Notes under the pieces: generated by a model
The model's input: only the letters and a program-made list of their open reading frames with translations
Told to the model about the DNA's origin: nothing
Databases searched by the model: none
Position numbers and translations under genes: made by a program
Source of the DNA: Pseudomonadota bacterium
Lineage (GTDB): Bacteria; Pseudomonadota; Alphaproteobacteria; Rhizobiales; Rhizobiaceae
Length of the DNA: 64,000 nt
Assembly (NCBI GenBank): GCA_023404095.1
Contig: JAEYDD010000026.1
Span: forward strand, 62,001 to 126,000
Direction of reading: 5' to 3'
In this document: one piece after another, positions 1-8,771 of the stretch
How positions within the stretch are numbered: the stretch's first letter is position 1
Layout of the letters: each line of letters begins with the position of its first letter

Positions 1-2
1 CG

Positions 3-1070
3 GAGCAGGTCGAGGCGGTCGCCGCCGAACTCTACATGGAAATGCTCGAGGCCGGCTTCTGCCGCGTCGGGGAGTTCCACTACCTGCATCACGATCAGGA
101 CGGCAATCCCTACGCCAATATTGCCGAGCTCGCGGAGCGCGTTGCCGCGGCGAGCGTGGACACGGGTATCGGCCTCACCCTTCTGCCGGTCTTCTATGCG
201 CACTCCGGCTTCGGCGGCGCCGCACCAATCGACGGCCAGCGCCGTTTCATCAACTCACTTGAAAGCTTCAGCCGGCTGATGGAGGCCTGCCGCAAGATGC
301 AGCCCGGTCTGGCCGGCATGCAACTCGGGATCGCCCCGCACAGCCTGCGCGCGGTGACGGCCGAGGAACTGACAGCCGTCCTGCCGCTGGCCGCCGGCGG
401 GCCGGTTCATATCCATGTGGCCGAGCAGACGAAGGAAGTGGAAGACTGCATTGCCTGGTCGGGCGCCCGACCTGTGGAATGGCTGCTTACGAATGCGCCG
501 GTCGATGAACGCTGGTGCCTGATCCATGCCACGCACCTGACGAAGAAGGAAACAGTCGATATGGCTGCTAGCCGGGCGGTGGCTGGGCTATGCCCGATCA
601 CCGAGGCCAATCTCGGCGATGGCACCTTTGCGGCACCCGGTTTTCTCTCCAGCGGCGGCCAATTCGGTATCGGATCGGACTCCAACGTGCTGATCTCGCT
701 GCCGGGGGAGTTGCGGCAGCTCGAATATTCCCAGCGCCTGTCGCACAGAGCCCGCAACGTCATCGCCGCGCCGAACGGCTCGACCGGCCGGCGCCTCTTT
801 GAGGCGGCCGTGGCGGGCGCGGGCGTGGCACTTGCATCGAGGACGGGGCTCGCCGTTGGAGCGCCGGCTGACATCGTCGCGCTCGACGCGTCACGCGCGC
901 CCTATCTCGCGGGAGACCAACTGATCGACAACTGGATCTTCGGCGGCGATGTCGCCGTCGATACGGTCTGGGCCCGCGGCAAGCGGCAGGTGGTTGGCGG
1001 CAGGCACGTCGCTCGCGGTGCAATCCGCGAGCGCTTCATCGGCGCAATGCAGGCGCTGATGGCTGGCTGA
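3..1070 (+). CDS. hutF: Formimidoylglutamate deiminase HutF (5' end outside window)
   Basis: HutF hydrolyses N-formimino-L-glutamate to N-formyl-L-glutamate and ammonia in the five-step histidine degradation pathway. The reading frame is open from base 3, so the N-terminus lies upstream; about 355 of roughly 450 residues are visible. Amidohydrolase-superfamily metal and substrate motifs are present in order: FHYLHHDQDG near the visible start, HIHVAEQTKEVEDC, CLIHATHLT, then CPITEANLGDG and IGSDSNV, with the Asp expected to activate water. It is convergent with the alcohol dehydrogenase gene. A hutC-like regulator lies 7.7 kb away; the other hut enzymes are not in the window. The family assignment is firm. 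Confidence 0.93.
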   Translation, partial: EQVEAVAAELYMEMLEAGFCRVGEFHYLHHDQDGNPYANIAELAERVAAASVDTGIGLTLLPVFYAHSGFGGAAPIDGQRRFINSLESFSRLMEACRKMQPGLAGMQLGIAPHSLRAVTAEELTAVLPLAAGGPVHIHVAEQTKEVEDCIAWSGARPVEWLLTNAPVDERWCLIHATHLTKKETVDMAASRAVAGLCPITEANLGDGTFAAPGFLSSGGQFGIGSDSNVLISLPGELRQLEYSQRLSHRARNVIAAPNGSTGRRLFEAAVAGAGVALASRTGLAVGAPADIVALDASRAPYLAGDQLIDNWIFGGDVAVDTVWARGKRQVVGGRHVARGAIRERFIGAMQALMAG

Positions 1071-1095
1071 CACCTGCCATCAGGGACGCGCAACT

Positions 1096-1127
1096 CTGCC
1101 GCACGCTTCGCAGTTTTTATGCGGCAG
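1096..1127. terminator. Possible bidirectional hairpin between convergent genes
   Basis: CTGCCGCA (1096-1103) and TGCGGCAG (1120-1127) form an 8-bp inverted repeat with a 16-nt loop containing a TTTTT run at 1113-1117. It sits between the 3' end of hutF and the alcohol dehydrogenase stop, overlapping the latter's last codons. The loop is long, so the termination role is tentative. Confidence 0.35.
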
Positions 1128-2280
1128 CGGCAAGGATCTTCTTCAGCCCGGCGACGTCGAGCGGGACGGGATTGCCGCCGGCGCACGGATCGACGACGCC
1201 CATAGTCGCAACCTTGTCCACGTCGATATCCGTCAGGCCCATGCCCGACAGCATTTCCGGAATGGAAAGGTCGCCACGCAACTCGACAATCCAGTCAACC
1301 ACACCTGTCGCATCCTTGCGCGGCAGGTCGAGGAAACGGGCCAGCAATTCGAGCTTGTCGGCGATTGCAGGCGTGTTGAATTCGACCACATAGGGCATCA
1401 GCACGGCATTCAGCAGGCCATGGTGGGCGTCGTGGAGTGCGCCGAGCGGGTGGGCGAGCGCGTGGATCGCGCCGAGGCCCTTCTGCAGGGCGACGCAACC
1501 CATGCCCGACGCGATCAGCATCTGTCCGCGCGCCTCGAGGTCGTCACCGTGATGGACGGCGACCGGAAGCCATTTGCGGATTAGACGCAGTGCATTGAGC
1601 GCAATACCCTCGGCCATCGGGTGGAACGAGGGTGCGCTGAAGGCTTCCAGCGCATGCGAGAGCGCGTCCATGCCCGTGGCGGCGGTGATGTGTGACGGCA
1701 GGCCGACCGTCAACTCCGGGTCCATGACGACGACGTCGGGCATCATGCGCGGATGGAAGACGATGACCTTGCGCTTTTCCGTCTCGTGCGTGATCACCGA
1801 GGAGCGGCCGAGCTCCGAGCCCGTGCCGGCGGTCGTCGGGATCGCGATCACGGGAACGAGATTTTTGGTCTCGGCGCGCTTCCAGTTGTCGCCGATGTCC
1901 TCCAGATCCCACATCGGGACCGTCTGTCGCACCATGAAGGCGATGGCCTTTGCCGCATCAAGCGCGCTGCCGCCGCCGATCGCAACCACCAGATCGTGAT
2001 CTCCGCTGCGGAAAGCCTCGACGCCATCGGCGACATTCCCGCCCGTTGGGTTGGGCTTGACGCCGGAATAAAGCGCCGCCGGTAGACCTGCGGATTTCAA
2101 CGCTTCAAGGGTGCGCTGAACGGGATAGAGATCCTTCAGGCCGGCATCGGTGACGACGAGCGGCCGGCTGCCGCCGAGTTCGCGCACCATCTCGCCGAGG
2201 GTGGCGATGCGGCCGTTGCCGAAGCGCACGGCGGTCGGAAAACTCCAGTTGGCGGATGTGGCGAGCGTATCGAGGGGCAT
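1117..2280 (-). CDS. Iron-containing alcohol dehydrogenase
   Basis: This is a 387-residue group III (Fe-dependent) alcohol dehydrogenase, predicted to oxidise a primary or amino alcohol with NAD(P). The N-terminal dinucleotide-binding half has VAIGGGSALDAAKA, followed by IPTTAGTGSE. The C-terminal metal domain has the Asp-x3-His pattern in MDALSHALEAF and the His-rich AIHALAHPLGALHDAHHG. Length is normal for the family. It is the last gene of a minus-strand operon, 16 bp behind a permease gene. Its place after a glutamine-synthetase-like ligase and a polyamine-type importer suggests oxidation of an imported, possibly glutamylated, amino alcohol; that substrate is inference. Confidence 0.9.
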   Translation of the reverse strand: MPLDTLATSANWSFPTAVRFGNGRIATLGEMVRELGGSRPLVVTDAGLKDLYPVQRTLEALKSAGLPAALYSGVKPNPTGGNVADGVEAFRSGDHDLVVAIGGGSALDAAKAIAFMVRQTVPMWDLEDIGDNWKRAETKNLVPVIAIPTTAGTGSELGRSSVITHETEKRKVIVFHPRMMPDVVVMDPELTVGLPSHITAATGMDALSHALEAFSAPSFHPMAEGIALNALRLIRKWLPVAVHHGDDLEARGQMLIASGMGCVALQKGLGAIHALAHPLGALHDAHHGLLNAVLMPYVVEFNTPAIADKLELLARFLDLPRKDATGVVDWIVELRGDLSIPEMLSGMGLTDIDVDKVATMGVVDPCAGGNPVPLDVAGLKKILAAAA

Positions 2281-2296
2281 GGCACGTACCTTGTTT

Positions 2297-3133
2297 TCAG
2301 GAAGCGGGATTACCGGAGGACTGGCGCTTCAACGCCCGCCGGCGAAGGACTTCGGCGGTGACGACAAGCAGCAGTGCTGGCACGAGATTGAGGGTCGCCA
2401 GCGCCGGATAGATCGGCGACGAGCCGACGGCGATGCCGCTGTAGACGAAGATCGGTAGCGTGCGGGCGGTTCCGGCGAGCGAATAGGAAATGTAGAAATT
2501 TCCCCAGGAGAGAAGGAAGGCGAAGATGGCGGCGGAGAAGATGCCCGGCCACAAAAGCGGGAACGTAACCTCGCGGAAAACCTGCCAGCCGTTCGCCCCC
2601 GCATCGCGCGCCGCGTCCTCGAGCGTCTCGTCGAAGCCGTAGACCTGAACGGCCACGACGACCAGTGCAAACGGCGTGATGTAGACGACGTGCCCGATGA
2701 TGACGGTGAAGAGGCCGTTCGAAAAGCCGAGCCAGCTGCCGAGCACTGAAAACCAAAGGAGCATGACGACGCCGAGCAGCAACTGAGGGAACAGCAGCGG
2801 CGCGAAGGTGAGCGCGCGGAACGCGGCCTGCATGCGAAACCGGTAGCGAATCCAGGCGACGGCTCCGGCGGTGCCCAGCAAGGTGGCGAAGAGCGTCGCG
2901 ATTGCTGCGACCACCGCCGAGTTGCGGACAGCCGGGAGAAAATCCGGCTTGCTGAACAGTTCGCCGTACCAGGCAAGCGAGAAGCTCTCTATCGGCAGCG
3001 TCAGCACGCGGCTCGAGGTGAAGGAGAACGCGACCAGCGTGGCGATGGGAGCATAGAAGAACAGCAGCAACAGGACCACCGTTCCGACAAGCAGCGTATC
3101 GACGAGTGCGTTGCGAAGGCGCTGGGTGCTCAT
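2297..3133 (-). CDS. ABC transporter permease, PotC-type
   Basis: This 278-residue inner-membrane permease belongs to the polyamine/opine/iron importer class. It shows about six hydrophobic segments, starting with LLVGTVVLLLLFFYAPIATL. The EAA loop that docks the ATPase is visible as EDAARDAGANGWQVFREV followed by a PLLWPGI turn. Its start overlaps the stop of the upstream permease by 4 bp, indicating translational coupling. It pairs with the 3130-4011 permease, the 4008-5102 ATPase and the 5184-6335 binding protein to form a complete importer. Substrate cannot be read from sequence; a polyamine or amine is the default for the family. Confidence 0.9.
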   Translation of the reverse strand: MSTQRLRNALVDTLLVGTVVLLLLFFYAPIATLVAFSFTSSRVLTLPIESFSLAWYGELFSKPDFLPAVRNSAVVAAIATLFATLLGTAGAVAWIRYRFRMQAAFRALTFAPLLFPQLLLGVVMLLWFSVLGSWLGFSNGLFTVIIGHVVYITPFALVVVAVQVYGFDETLEDAARDAGANGWQVFREVTFPLLWPGIFSAAIFAFLLSWGNFYISYSLAGTARTLPIFVYSGIAVGSSPIYPALATLNLVPALLLVVTAEVLRRRALKRQSSGNPAS

Positions 3134-4011
3134 GCAGGCCTCCCGGGAGCAGAGCGGCGTCGTAGCGCCAAAGCGGACGAGAGCGCCAGCATCAGCGCGC
3201 CGATGACGATGAGGACCATGGTGAGTGCGGCACCCAGCGGCCAGTTCACGCGCGTCTCGAAGCTCTGGCGGATGAGTTCGGACGCGAGTGGCGACGTGCC
3301 GCCACCGAGAACCTTCGGTTCGAGGAAGGCGCCGAGGCTGAGCACGAACACCAGCACCGCGCCGGAATAGAGGCCGGGACGCGACAGCGGCAACGTCACC
3401 TCGAAGAAGGTTCTAAGCCGCGCGGCCCCGGCATCGTAGGCAGCGAGCACGAGATCGCGATCGATGCGTACCAGAGACAGGTAGATGGTGAACATCGGAT
3501 AGGCCACGAGATTGTAGACCATGCCGATCATCGTGGCGGCCGGCGTGAACAGAAGGTTCAGCGTGTCGGGCGGAAAGCCGACATGCATCAGCAGCCAGTT
3601 CGCCACACCGTTCTTGTCGAGGATGAGAATCCAGCCGAAGGTCTTCAGCACCGCATCGGTCAAAAAGGCGAAGATGATGAGGATCTGGATCTGCGTCTTG
3701 AATGTCTTCAGCCGGGTCGCCAGCGCATAGGCGGCCGGAAACGCGATGGCGATGCAGATCGCCACGCACACCAGCGCCATGGCGACCGTGCGCAGCATGA
3801 TCGTCCAGTAGTGCGGCTTGGAGAAGACCTCCGTCCAGATCTTCAGGTCCCAGCTCCAGGAGAGGCGGTAGTACTGCGTGGTCTGGAAGGTCAGCACAGC
3901 AGTCATCACGAGCGGCACGAGGAAGAAGGCGATCATGACGACCGCAAGCGGCACGACGGCGGCAAGCAGAACAGGATCCCTCCAGGATTTCTCTTCGATC
4001 TTCATGCTCAC
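3130..4011 (-). CDS. ABC transporter permease, PotB-type
   Basis: This 293-residue permease is the partner of the 2297-3133 PotC-type subunit. Hydrophobic segments include LLAAVVPLAVVMIAFFLVPLV near the N-terminus, and the EAA loop reads LAAYDAGAARLRTFFEV followed by TLPLSRPG. It overlaps both neighbours by 4 bp: its start lies in the ATPase stop, and its stop overlaps the next permease start. That tight packing supports one transcript and coordinated assembly of the complex in the cytoplasmic membrane. Confidence 0.9.
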   Translation of the reverse strand: MSMKIEEKSWRDPVLLAAVVPLAVVMIAFFLVPLVMTAVLTFQTTQYYRLSWSWDLKIWTEVFSKPHYWTIMLRTVAMALVCVAICIAIAFPAAYALATRLKTFKTQIQILIIFAFLTDAVLKTFGWILILDKNGVANWLLMHVGFPPDTLNLLFTPAATMIGMVYNLVAYPMFTIYLSLVRIDRDLVLAAYDAGAARLRTFFEVTLPLSRPGLYSGAVLVFVLSLGAFLEPKVLGGGTSPLASELIRQSFETRVNWPLGAALTMVLIVIGALMLALSSALALRRRSAPGRPA

Positions 4012-5102
4012 TCCGACAGAAGGAAGGCCTGGGTTGGATCAAAGCCGATGCGCACCGCCTCGCCGACGCGGGCCGGCAGCACGATCGAGCCGGCGAGATC
4101 GACGATCACGGCCGCCTCGAGGCCGGGCACGCGGATGCGGTACTGCGTCGAGGAGCCCTTGATGAAATACTCCTCCACCACGCCTTCCAGCGTCCATTCG
4201 CCGGCTTGGGCATCGTTGCGGACGATGCGGATACTCTCCGGTCGGACCAGCAGCGCGGTTCCCTTTTCGGACAGGGACGGTGCGACATGTTCCGCTGCGA
4301 TTTCAGCGCTGGCGCCGGGGGCGAGCGGGGAGGTGACCTTCGCTCCACTTGCCGTGCGGCCCGCGTCGACGGGGAGGAAATTGGTCTCGCCGATGAAGCC
4401 CGCGACGAACATGTTGGCCGGACGATAGTAGATGTCGGCCGGCGTGCCGACCTGGACCACATGGCCGCTGCGCATGACGCAGATGCGGTCGGCGAGCATC
4501 ATCGCCTCTTCCAGGTCGTGCGTGACGAGCACGAAACTGGTGCCGAGCTCGCGATGCAGCTTCTTCAGCTCGGCCTGGAGGGACTTCTTCAGCTTGGCGT
4601 CGAGCGCACTCATCGGCTCGTCGAGTAGGAGCACGCCGGGCCGGGACACCAGCGCGCGGGCCAGCGCCACGCGCTGCTGCTCTCCACCCGAAAGCTGGGC
4701 CGGGTAGCGCTGGAGATAGTCCGGCCTGAGATGCATCAGGTCGAGCATCCCGCGTACGCGCTCGTTCATCTGCGCGGCCGGCACCTTCTGCAGCTTCAGC
4801 GGAAAGCCGATGTTTTCCGCCACCGTCTTGTGCGGGAAGAGGGCGAGCTTCTGGAAGACCATGCGCGTCGGCCGGCTTGCCGCCGGGACGCCGCGCATGT
4901 CTTTTCCTTCGATTTCCAGGCGGCCGTCGGTCGGCTCCTCGAATCCGGCGAGGATCTTCAGAAGCGTCGTCTTTCCGCAACCGGAAGGGCCGACGAGTGC
5001 CACGAATTCGCCGGCGCCGACCTGCAGCGAGACGCCGTGGAGCGCGCGCGCCGAACCGTAGTCCTTCACAATCCTGGCGGCGTCGATGATGGGGCTGGCC
5101 AA
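4008..5102 (-). CDS. ABC transporter ATP-binding protein, PotA-type
   Basis: This 364-residue ATPase energises the adjacent Pot-type importer. All motifs are intact: Walker A GPSGCGKTT near residue 40, Q-loop MVFQKLALFPH, signature LSGGEQQR, Walker B VLLLDEP with the catalytic Glu, D-loop SALD and switch His in VTHDLEEAM. The C-terminal third looks like a TOBE domain, as in PotA and MalK. A hairpin lies in the 81-bp gap between this gene and the binding-protein gene, a common place for one that lowers downstream expression relative to the binding protein. Confidence 0.93.
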   Translation of the reverse strand: MASPIIDAARIVKDYGSARALHGVSLQVGAGEFVALVGPSGCGKTTLLKILAGFEEPTDGRLEIEGKDMRGVPAASRPTRMVFQKLALFPHKTVAENIGFPLKLQKVPAAQMNERVRGMLDLMHLRPDYLQRYPAQLSGGEQQRVALARALVSRPGVLLLDEPMSALDAKLKKSLQAELKKLHRELGTSFVLVTHDLEEAMMLADRICVMRSGHVVQVGTPADIYYRPANMFVAGFIGETNFLPVDAGRTASGAKVTSPLAPGASAEIAAEHVAPSLSEKGTALLVRPESIRIVRNDAQAGEWTLEGVVEEYFIKGSSTQYRIRVPGLEAAVIVDLAGSIVLPARVGEAVRIGFDPTQAFLLSE

Positions 5103-5134
5103 GCTCGATGTCCTTGATATCTATAAAAGGTATG

Positions 5135-5164
5135 GACAGGCCGGCCACGGAAGGCAGGCCTGTC
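5135..5164 (-). promoter_or_regulatory. Intra-operon hairpin (RNA stabiliser or attenuator)
   Basis: GACAGGCC (5135-5142) and GGCCTGTC (5157-5164) form a perfect 8-bp inverted repeat with a 14-nt loop between the binding-protein stop and the ATPase start. No T-run follows on the minus strand, so it looks like an mRNA-stabilising or partial-termination element giving more binding protein than transporter. The function is inferred from position. Confidence 0.5.
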
Positions 5165-5183
5165 GACTTCGATAAGCTCAGGT

Positions 5184-6335
5184 TCAGCGGGCGGCGAGTT
5201 CTTCCTGCCAGATCGCCAGCATGTCGTCGATGTTCGGCGCGACGGTGTGGAACTGGCTGTTGTCCCAGGCCGTCCACATGTAGTCCATCTGCAGCGCCTT
5301 CTTCTCGTCTTCCGAGAACAGCGCTTCGGCCTTGCTGTTGGGCACCAGGTTGCAGGTGGCGTCGGTGATCGCGAGCTGCTTGGCCACGTCCGGCGAAACG
5401 ATGTATTTCAGGAAGTCGGCTGCGACCTGGGTGTTCTTTCCGTTGTCGATCAGACCGGTCGCTTCCATCCAGATGATGCCTTGCTTCAGGCCGTCCTTCG
5501 GTTCGGGAACGATGGACTGGATGTAGTCGTGACCCTTGATGCGCAGCGATGAGGTGCAATACGTGCCGCCGCCGATCAGCGCGCGGAAGGAGCCGTCGAG
5601 GAGGCCCTTCTGCGCGACGGCAAGGTCGGCAACGATGGCGCGGGTATTCTTGAAGGCTGCGCGCAGTACCTTGCGCACCTCGTCGAGTGCGGCCTGGTCG
5701 AGTTCCTCGTAAGGATTGACGCCGGCATAGAGCGCGAGCGGCATGATCGGCCAGTCACCCCAGTCCAGCAGGCAGATCTTGTCCCTGTAGGCCGGGTCGA
5801 AGACCGGCGCATAGCTCGACCAGGTTTCCAGCTTGTCGAACTTGGTGTTGACGGTCGGGCCGACCCAGCCCCAGCGCGTCGGAAGGCCCGTTGCCTTGCC
5901 TTCGAACTGCAGCGGCACGAACGGGGCGCGGAACTGCGGATAGAAATCCTCGTACTGCGCTGCGAAATCCTTGTCGTCGATGAAGCGGCAGAAGCCGGCC
6001 GGTCCCATGCGCTGGATCCAGGGGCTGTCGGAGGAGACGAGGTCGAAATCGCGAGACGCACCGGCAGCGAGCTTGGCGAAGCCGCCGGCCGAGTCGGTGA
6101 TCAGATCGATTGCGATCGATACGTCATTCTTCTTCTGGAACGGGTCGAGGATGCTTGGGGCATTGTAGCCTTCCCAGCACATGTAGTTGAGGCTTTCGGC
6201 CGCCGATGCGCTGCGACGCGATGCCAGGAATCCGCTGCTCGCCGCTGCAATGCCGAGGCCGAGGCCGCCCATGCCTTTGAGGACCGAGCGACGGCTGGCC
6301 GTGCCCGTCATGGTGTCTGCTGTTCCCTTTTTCAT
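5184..6335 (-). CDS. ABC transporter solute-binding protein, PotD-type, Tat-exported
   Basis: This 383-residue periplasmic binding protein delivers substrate to the 2297-4011 permeases. The N-terminus has a twin-arginine motif, RRSVLKG, followed by a hydrophobic GLGLGIAAASSGFLA stretch and an Ala-rich cleavage region ending near SASAAES. The mature part begins LNYMCWEGYNAPSI, typical of spermidine/putrescine-type binding proteins. The start has a good upstream GAAGGGA. It follows the ligase gene by 37 bp. The substrate is probably an amine or amino alcohol, given the neighbours. Confidence 0.9.
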   Translation of the reverse strand: MKKGTADTMTGTASRRSVLKGMGGLGLGIAAASSGFLASRRSASAAESLNYMCWEGYNAPSILDPFQKKNDVSIAIDLITDSAGGFAKLAAGASRDFDLVSSDSPWIQRMGPAGFCRFIDDKDFAAQYEDFYPQFRAPFVPLQFEGKATGLPTRWGWVGPTVNTKFDKLETWSSYAPVFDPAYRDKICLLDWGDWPIMPLALYAGVNPYEELDQAALDEVRKVLRAAFKNTRAIVADLAVAQKGLLDGSFRALIGGGTYCTSSLRIKGHDYIQSIVPEPKDGLKQGIIWMEATGLIDNGKNTQVAADFLKYIVSPDVAKQLAITDATCNLVPNSKAEALFSEDEKKALQMDYMWTAWDNSQFHTVAPNIDDMLAIWQEELAAR

Positions 6336-6372
6336 TATCTTTCCCTTCCTTCTTCGATCGTTGTGACGGCGC

Positions 6373-7713
6373 TCAGACCACTCCCAGATAACGTCTGATC
6401 TCCCATTCGCTCACCTGGCGCTGATATTCGGCAAATTCGACGTCGCAGTTCTCGGTAAAACTGTCGATGAAGTCGTCGCCGAACAGCGCACGCGCTGTCT
6501 TGCTGGCCCGCAGACGCGCCGAAGCCTCGTGAAGATCGCGCGGGAACGCCGCCTCCGGTGCGGGCCTTGCGGCATAGAAGTCCTCGGCGCTACCGGGCGG
6601 CGGCTCGATGCCGTCGCGAATGCCGGCGAGGCCGGCGCCGAGCAGCATCGAGAGCGCCAGATAAGGATTGGTGTCGGCGGACGGAACGCGGAATTCGATA
6701 CGGGTGCTGGCCGGCTGGTCGTTGATGACGCGCACGGCAGCCGTACGGTTCTGTACGCCCCAGTTCGCTGCCGTCGGCGCCCATGCGCCGGGCACCAGCC
6801 GCTTGTAGGCGTTCACCGTCGACGAACACATCGCCAAAAGTTCCGGCAGGAGTTTCAAGAGGCCGCCGAGGAAGTGCCGTGCCGTGACGCTGATCCCGTC
6901 CGGCGCCGACGGATCGGCAAAGACTGGATTGCCGTCCCGGTCGCGCAGCGAAAGATGCAGGTGGCCGGACTGGCCGGACAGCTTTGGCGACAGCTTCGAC
7001 ATGAAGCTGACCGTCTTGTTGTTGCGGGCGAAATAAGCGCGGGCGAAGTTCTTGAACAGCATGGCGTCGTCGGCCGCCTTGATGCCCTTTGCATATGTCA
7101 ACGGCGCTTCAAAGCAGCCGGGACCAAGCTCGGTATGCATGGCGTCGATCGAAACCCCCATCGTCGCCATCGTCTGTTCCAGCTCCGACAGGAGGTCGCC
7201 ATGGAGTGCTGAGGTCTGCAGCGAATAGGTGCGGTTGCCCTGCGCGAAATGGGTCAGGTCGCGAAACTGCTTGGCCCGCATGCTCTCGGGGGTCTCGTCG
7301 AACACGAAAAACTCGAACTCGAAGGCGGCAAGGACGTCGAAACCGAGTTCGGCGGCACGCTCCAATTGCGCCAGACAAACGTTTCGCGGGGTGCGCCGGC
7401 CGAATTCGCCATCGAAGTCCGCAAGGCAGAGCGCGGTGTTGGCGGCGAACGGATAAGTCCGGATCGTATCGTCGAACAGCTTTGCCGGGCGATCGACGAA
7501 GGAGCCGTCGCGATAGGTGTTCTCGGCGATATCCCAGAAATAGAGGACTTCGCAGAAGGGATAGCCCTGCTCGGCGAGCTTGACGGCCTTGTCGGCCGAA
7601 ACCAGCTTGTCGCGGAATTCGCCTGCCGGATCGACCATGCCGACGTGAACGGCGCGTGCACCGATTTCCTTAAGTCTGGTTTCGAAGGTGGACGGAGTTG
7701 TTGACTTGGACAT
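6373..7713 (-). CDS. Glutamine-synthetase-family gamma-glutamyl amine ligase (PuuA-like)
   Basis: This 446-residue protein has the glutamine synthetase fold, probably joining glutamate to an amine with ATP, as PuuA (putrescine), IpuC (isopropylamine) or GlnA4 (ethanolamine) do. Visible GS motifs are FEFEFFVFDE (metal Glu), SGQSGHLHLSL (corresponding to the GSGMH region), NAYKRLVPGAWAP, NRTAAVRV and RIEFRVPSADTNPYLA. No adenylylation-type C-terminus is evident. It is the first gene of a minus-strand operon with a Pot-type importer and an alcohol dehydrogenase, which argues for catabolism rather than ammonia assimilation. A dyad at 7768-7783 lies just upstream. The amine is unknown. Confidence 0.88.
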   Translation of the reverse strand: MSKSTTPSTFETRLKEIGARAVHVGMVDPAGEFRDKLVSADKAVKLAEQGYPFCEVLYFWDIAENTYRDGSFVDRPAKLFDDTIRTYPFAANTALCLADFDGEFGRRTPRNVCLAQLERAAELGFDVLAAFEFEFFVFDETPESMRAKQFRDLTHFAQGNRTYSLQTSALHGDLLSELEQTMATMGVSIDAMHTELGPGCFEAPLTYAKGIKAADDAMLFKNFARAYFARNNKTVSFMSKLSPKLSGQSGHLHLSLRDRDGNPVFADPSAPDGISVTARHFLGGLLKLLPELLAMCSSTVNAYKRLVPGAWAPTAANWGVQNRTAAVRVINDQPASTRIEFRVPSADTNPYLALSMLLGAGLAGIRDGIEPPPGSAEDFYAARPAPEAAFPRDLHEASARLRASKTARALFGDDFIDSFTENCDVEFAEYQRQVSEWEIRRYLGVV

Positions 7714-7767
7714 GGCTTGTTTCCCGACGTGTGGGGTAGCCTAGAGTTGAGCCCTGTGGCATGAAAA

Positions 7768-7783
7768 TATCCCCTTGGGGATA
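7768..7783. promoter_or_regulatory. 16-bp operator-like palindrome between divergent genes
   Basis: TATCCCC-TT-GGGGATA is a perfect 7-bp inverted repeat with a 2-bp centre. It lies in the 124-bp gap between the divergent ligase operon and the LuxR-type gene. Position and symmetry suit an operator for a dimeric regulator, most simply the LuxR-type protein next to it. No experimental analogue is claimed. Confidence 0.55.
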
Positions 7784-7837
7784 GAAGGTGCATGCGTGAC
7801 TGCGCATGACGGCTTCGACAGCATGAGGGGCAAATGC

Positions 7838-8632
7838 GTGGACAAGGGGTTTGCGGCGTGGAACAGCGCGGTCGCCACGGCCATGGAAGCGATCGGCACC
7901 CACGCCTTCGGCAACCGGCTGGAGGCTGCGCTCGCCACCATCGTGGATTTCGACATTCTGATGGTATTCGGCTATAGCGGCCCCGACAAACCGGTCTGCT
8001 GTTACCACAACATCGACACGCTGCGCGCCCGCACCGTCATCGACGCCTACATCTCCGGGCCCTATCTGCTCGACCCGTTCTACAGCGCCGCGCTGGATCG
8101 CAAGGGGGGCGGCATTCTGCGGCTGAAGGACATGGCCCCCGACCATTTCTTCAGCTCCGAGTATTACCGGCGGCACTATGTCCTGACCGGCATTCGCGAC
8201 GAGATCGGAATTCTGTGCCGCCCGGCGAACTGGGCGGGCGTCGTCTTCAGCTTTACGCGCCCAAATACATCCCCCGCCTTCGGCCGCAGAGACCTGGCCT
8301 CGATACGGGACGCCGAGCCTTTGCTGCGCGCACTGGGTGAAGGTCACTGGGGCTCGGCGGACTATGCGCCGGCGACCGCGCGGCCCGCCCCTGCGCACGA
8401 CCCGATCAACGATACCCTGAGCCGGATGACCAACGGCATATTGACGCCCCGCGAGGTGGAGATCACGTCGCTCATCCTGCGGGGCCACTCGAACGCCTCG
8501 ATTGCGGAGACGCTGAAAATCGCGCCCGGCACCGTGAAAATTCATCGCAAAAATATCCATCAGAAGCTGAATATTTCCAGCCAGGCGGAGCTCTTCGGAC
8601 TGTTTATCCAGCAACTGTCCTCGGGCCTGTAG
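7838..8632 (+). CDS. LuxR-family transcriptional regulator
   Basis: This protein of about 264 residues has a C-terminal LuxR/FixJ helix-turn-helix: LTPREVEITSLILRGHSNAS followed by IAETLKIAPGTVKIHRKNIH. The N-terminal part is an unassigned sensor domain and lacks the obvious aspartate pocket of a response-regulator receiver. A GTG at 7838 is chosen because GAGGGG ends 8 bases upstream; an in-frame ATG at 7823 is also possible but has no clear ribosome site. It is transcribed away from the ligase/importer operon, so it probably controls that operon, possibly through the 7768-7783 dyad. The ligand is unknown. Confidence 0.85.
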   Translation: MDKGFAAWNSAVATAMEAIGTHAFGNRLEAALATIVDFDILMVFGYSGPDKPVCCYHNIDTLRARTVIDAYISGPYLLDPFYSAALDRKGGGILRLKDMAPDHFFSSEYYRRHYVLTGIRDEIGILCRPANWAGVVFSFTRPNTSPAFGRRDLASIRDAEPLLRALGEGHWGSADYAPATARPAPAHDPINDTLSRMTNGILTPREVEITSLILRGHSNASIAETLKIAPGTVKIHRKNIHQKLNISSQAELFGLFIQQLSSGL

Positions 8633-8771
8633 ATTCTTAGGCCGGGTTCGATGGATCGTGACCATGCTGCCGGGTTCGGCTTCGGCCAGACTGCGGTTGC
8701 AACAATTCGTTTCGGTTCTGGACGCCGCTGCGCTACATCAGCCGGAAAGCGAGAGAGAGGGCGGACCGAAC

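Noticed and set aside
7838..8632. Quorum-sensing (acyl-homoserine-lactone) receptor
   Set aside because: Only the C-terminal HTH is clearly LuxR-like; the N-terminal part lacks a recognisable autoinducer pocket and no synthase gene is nearby.
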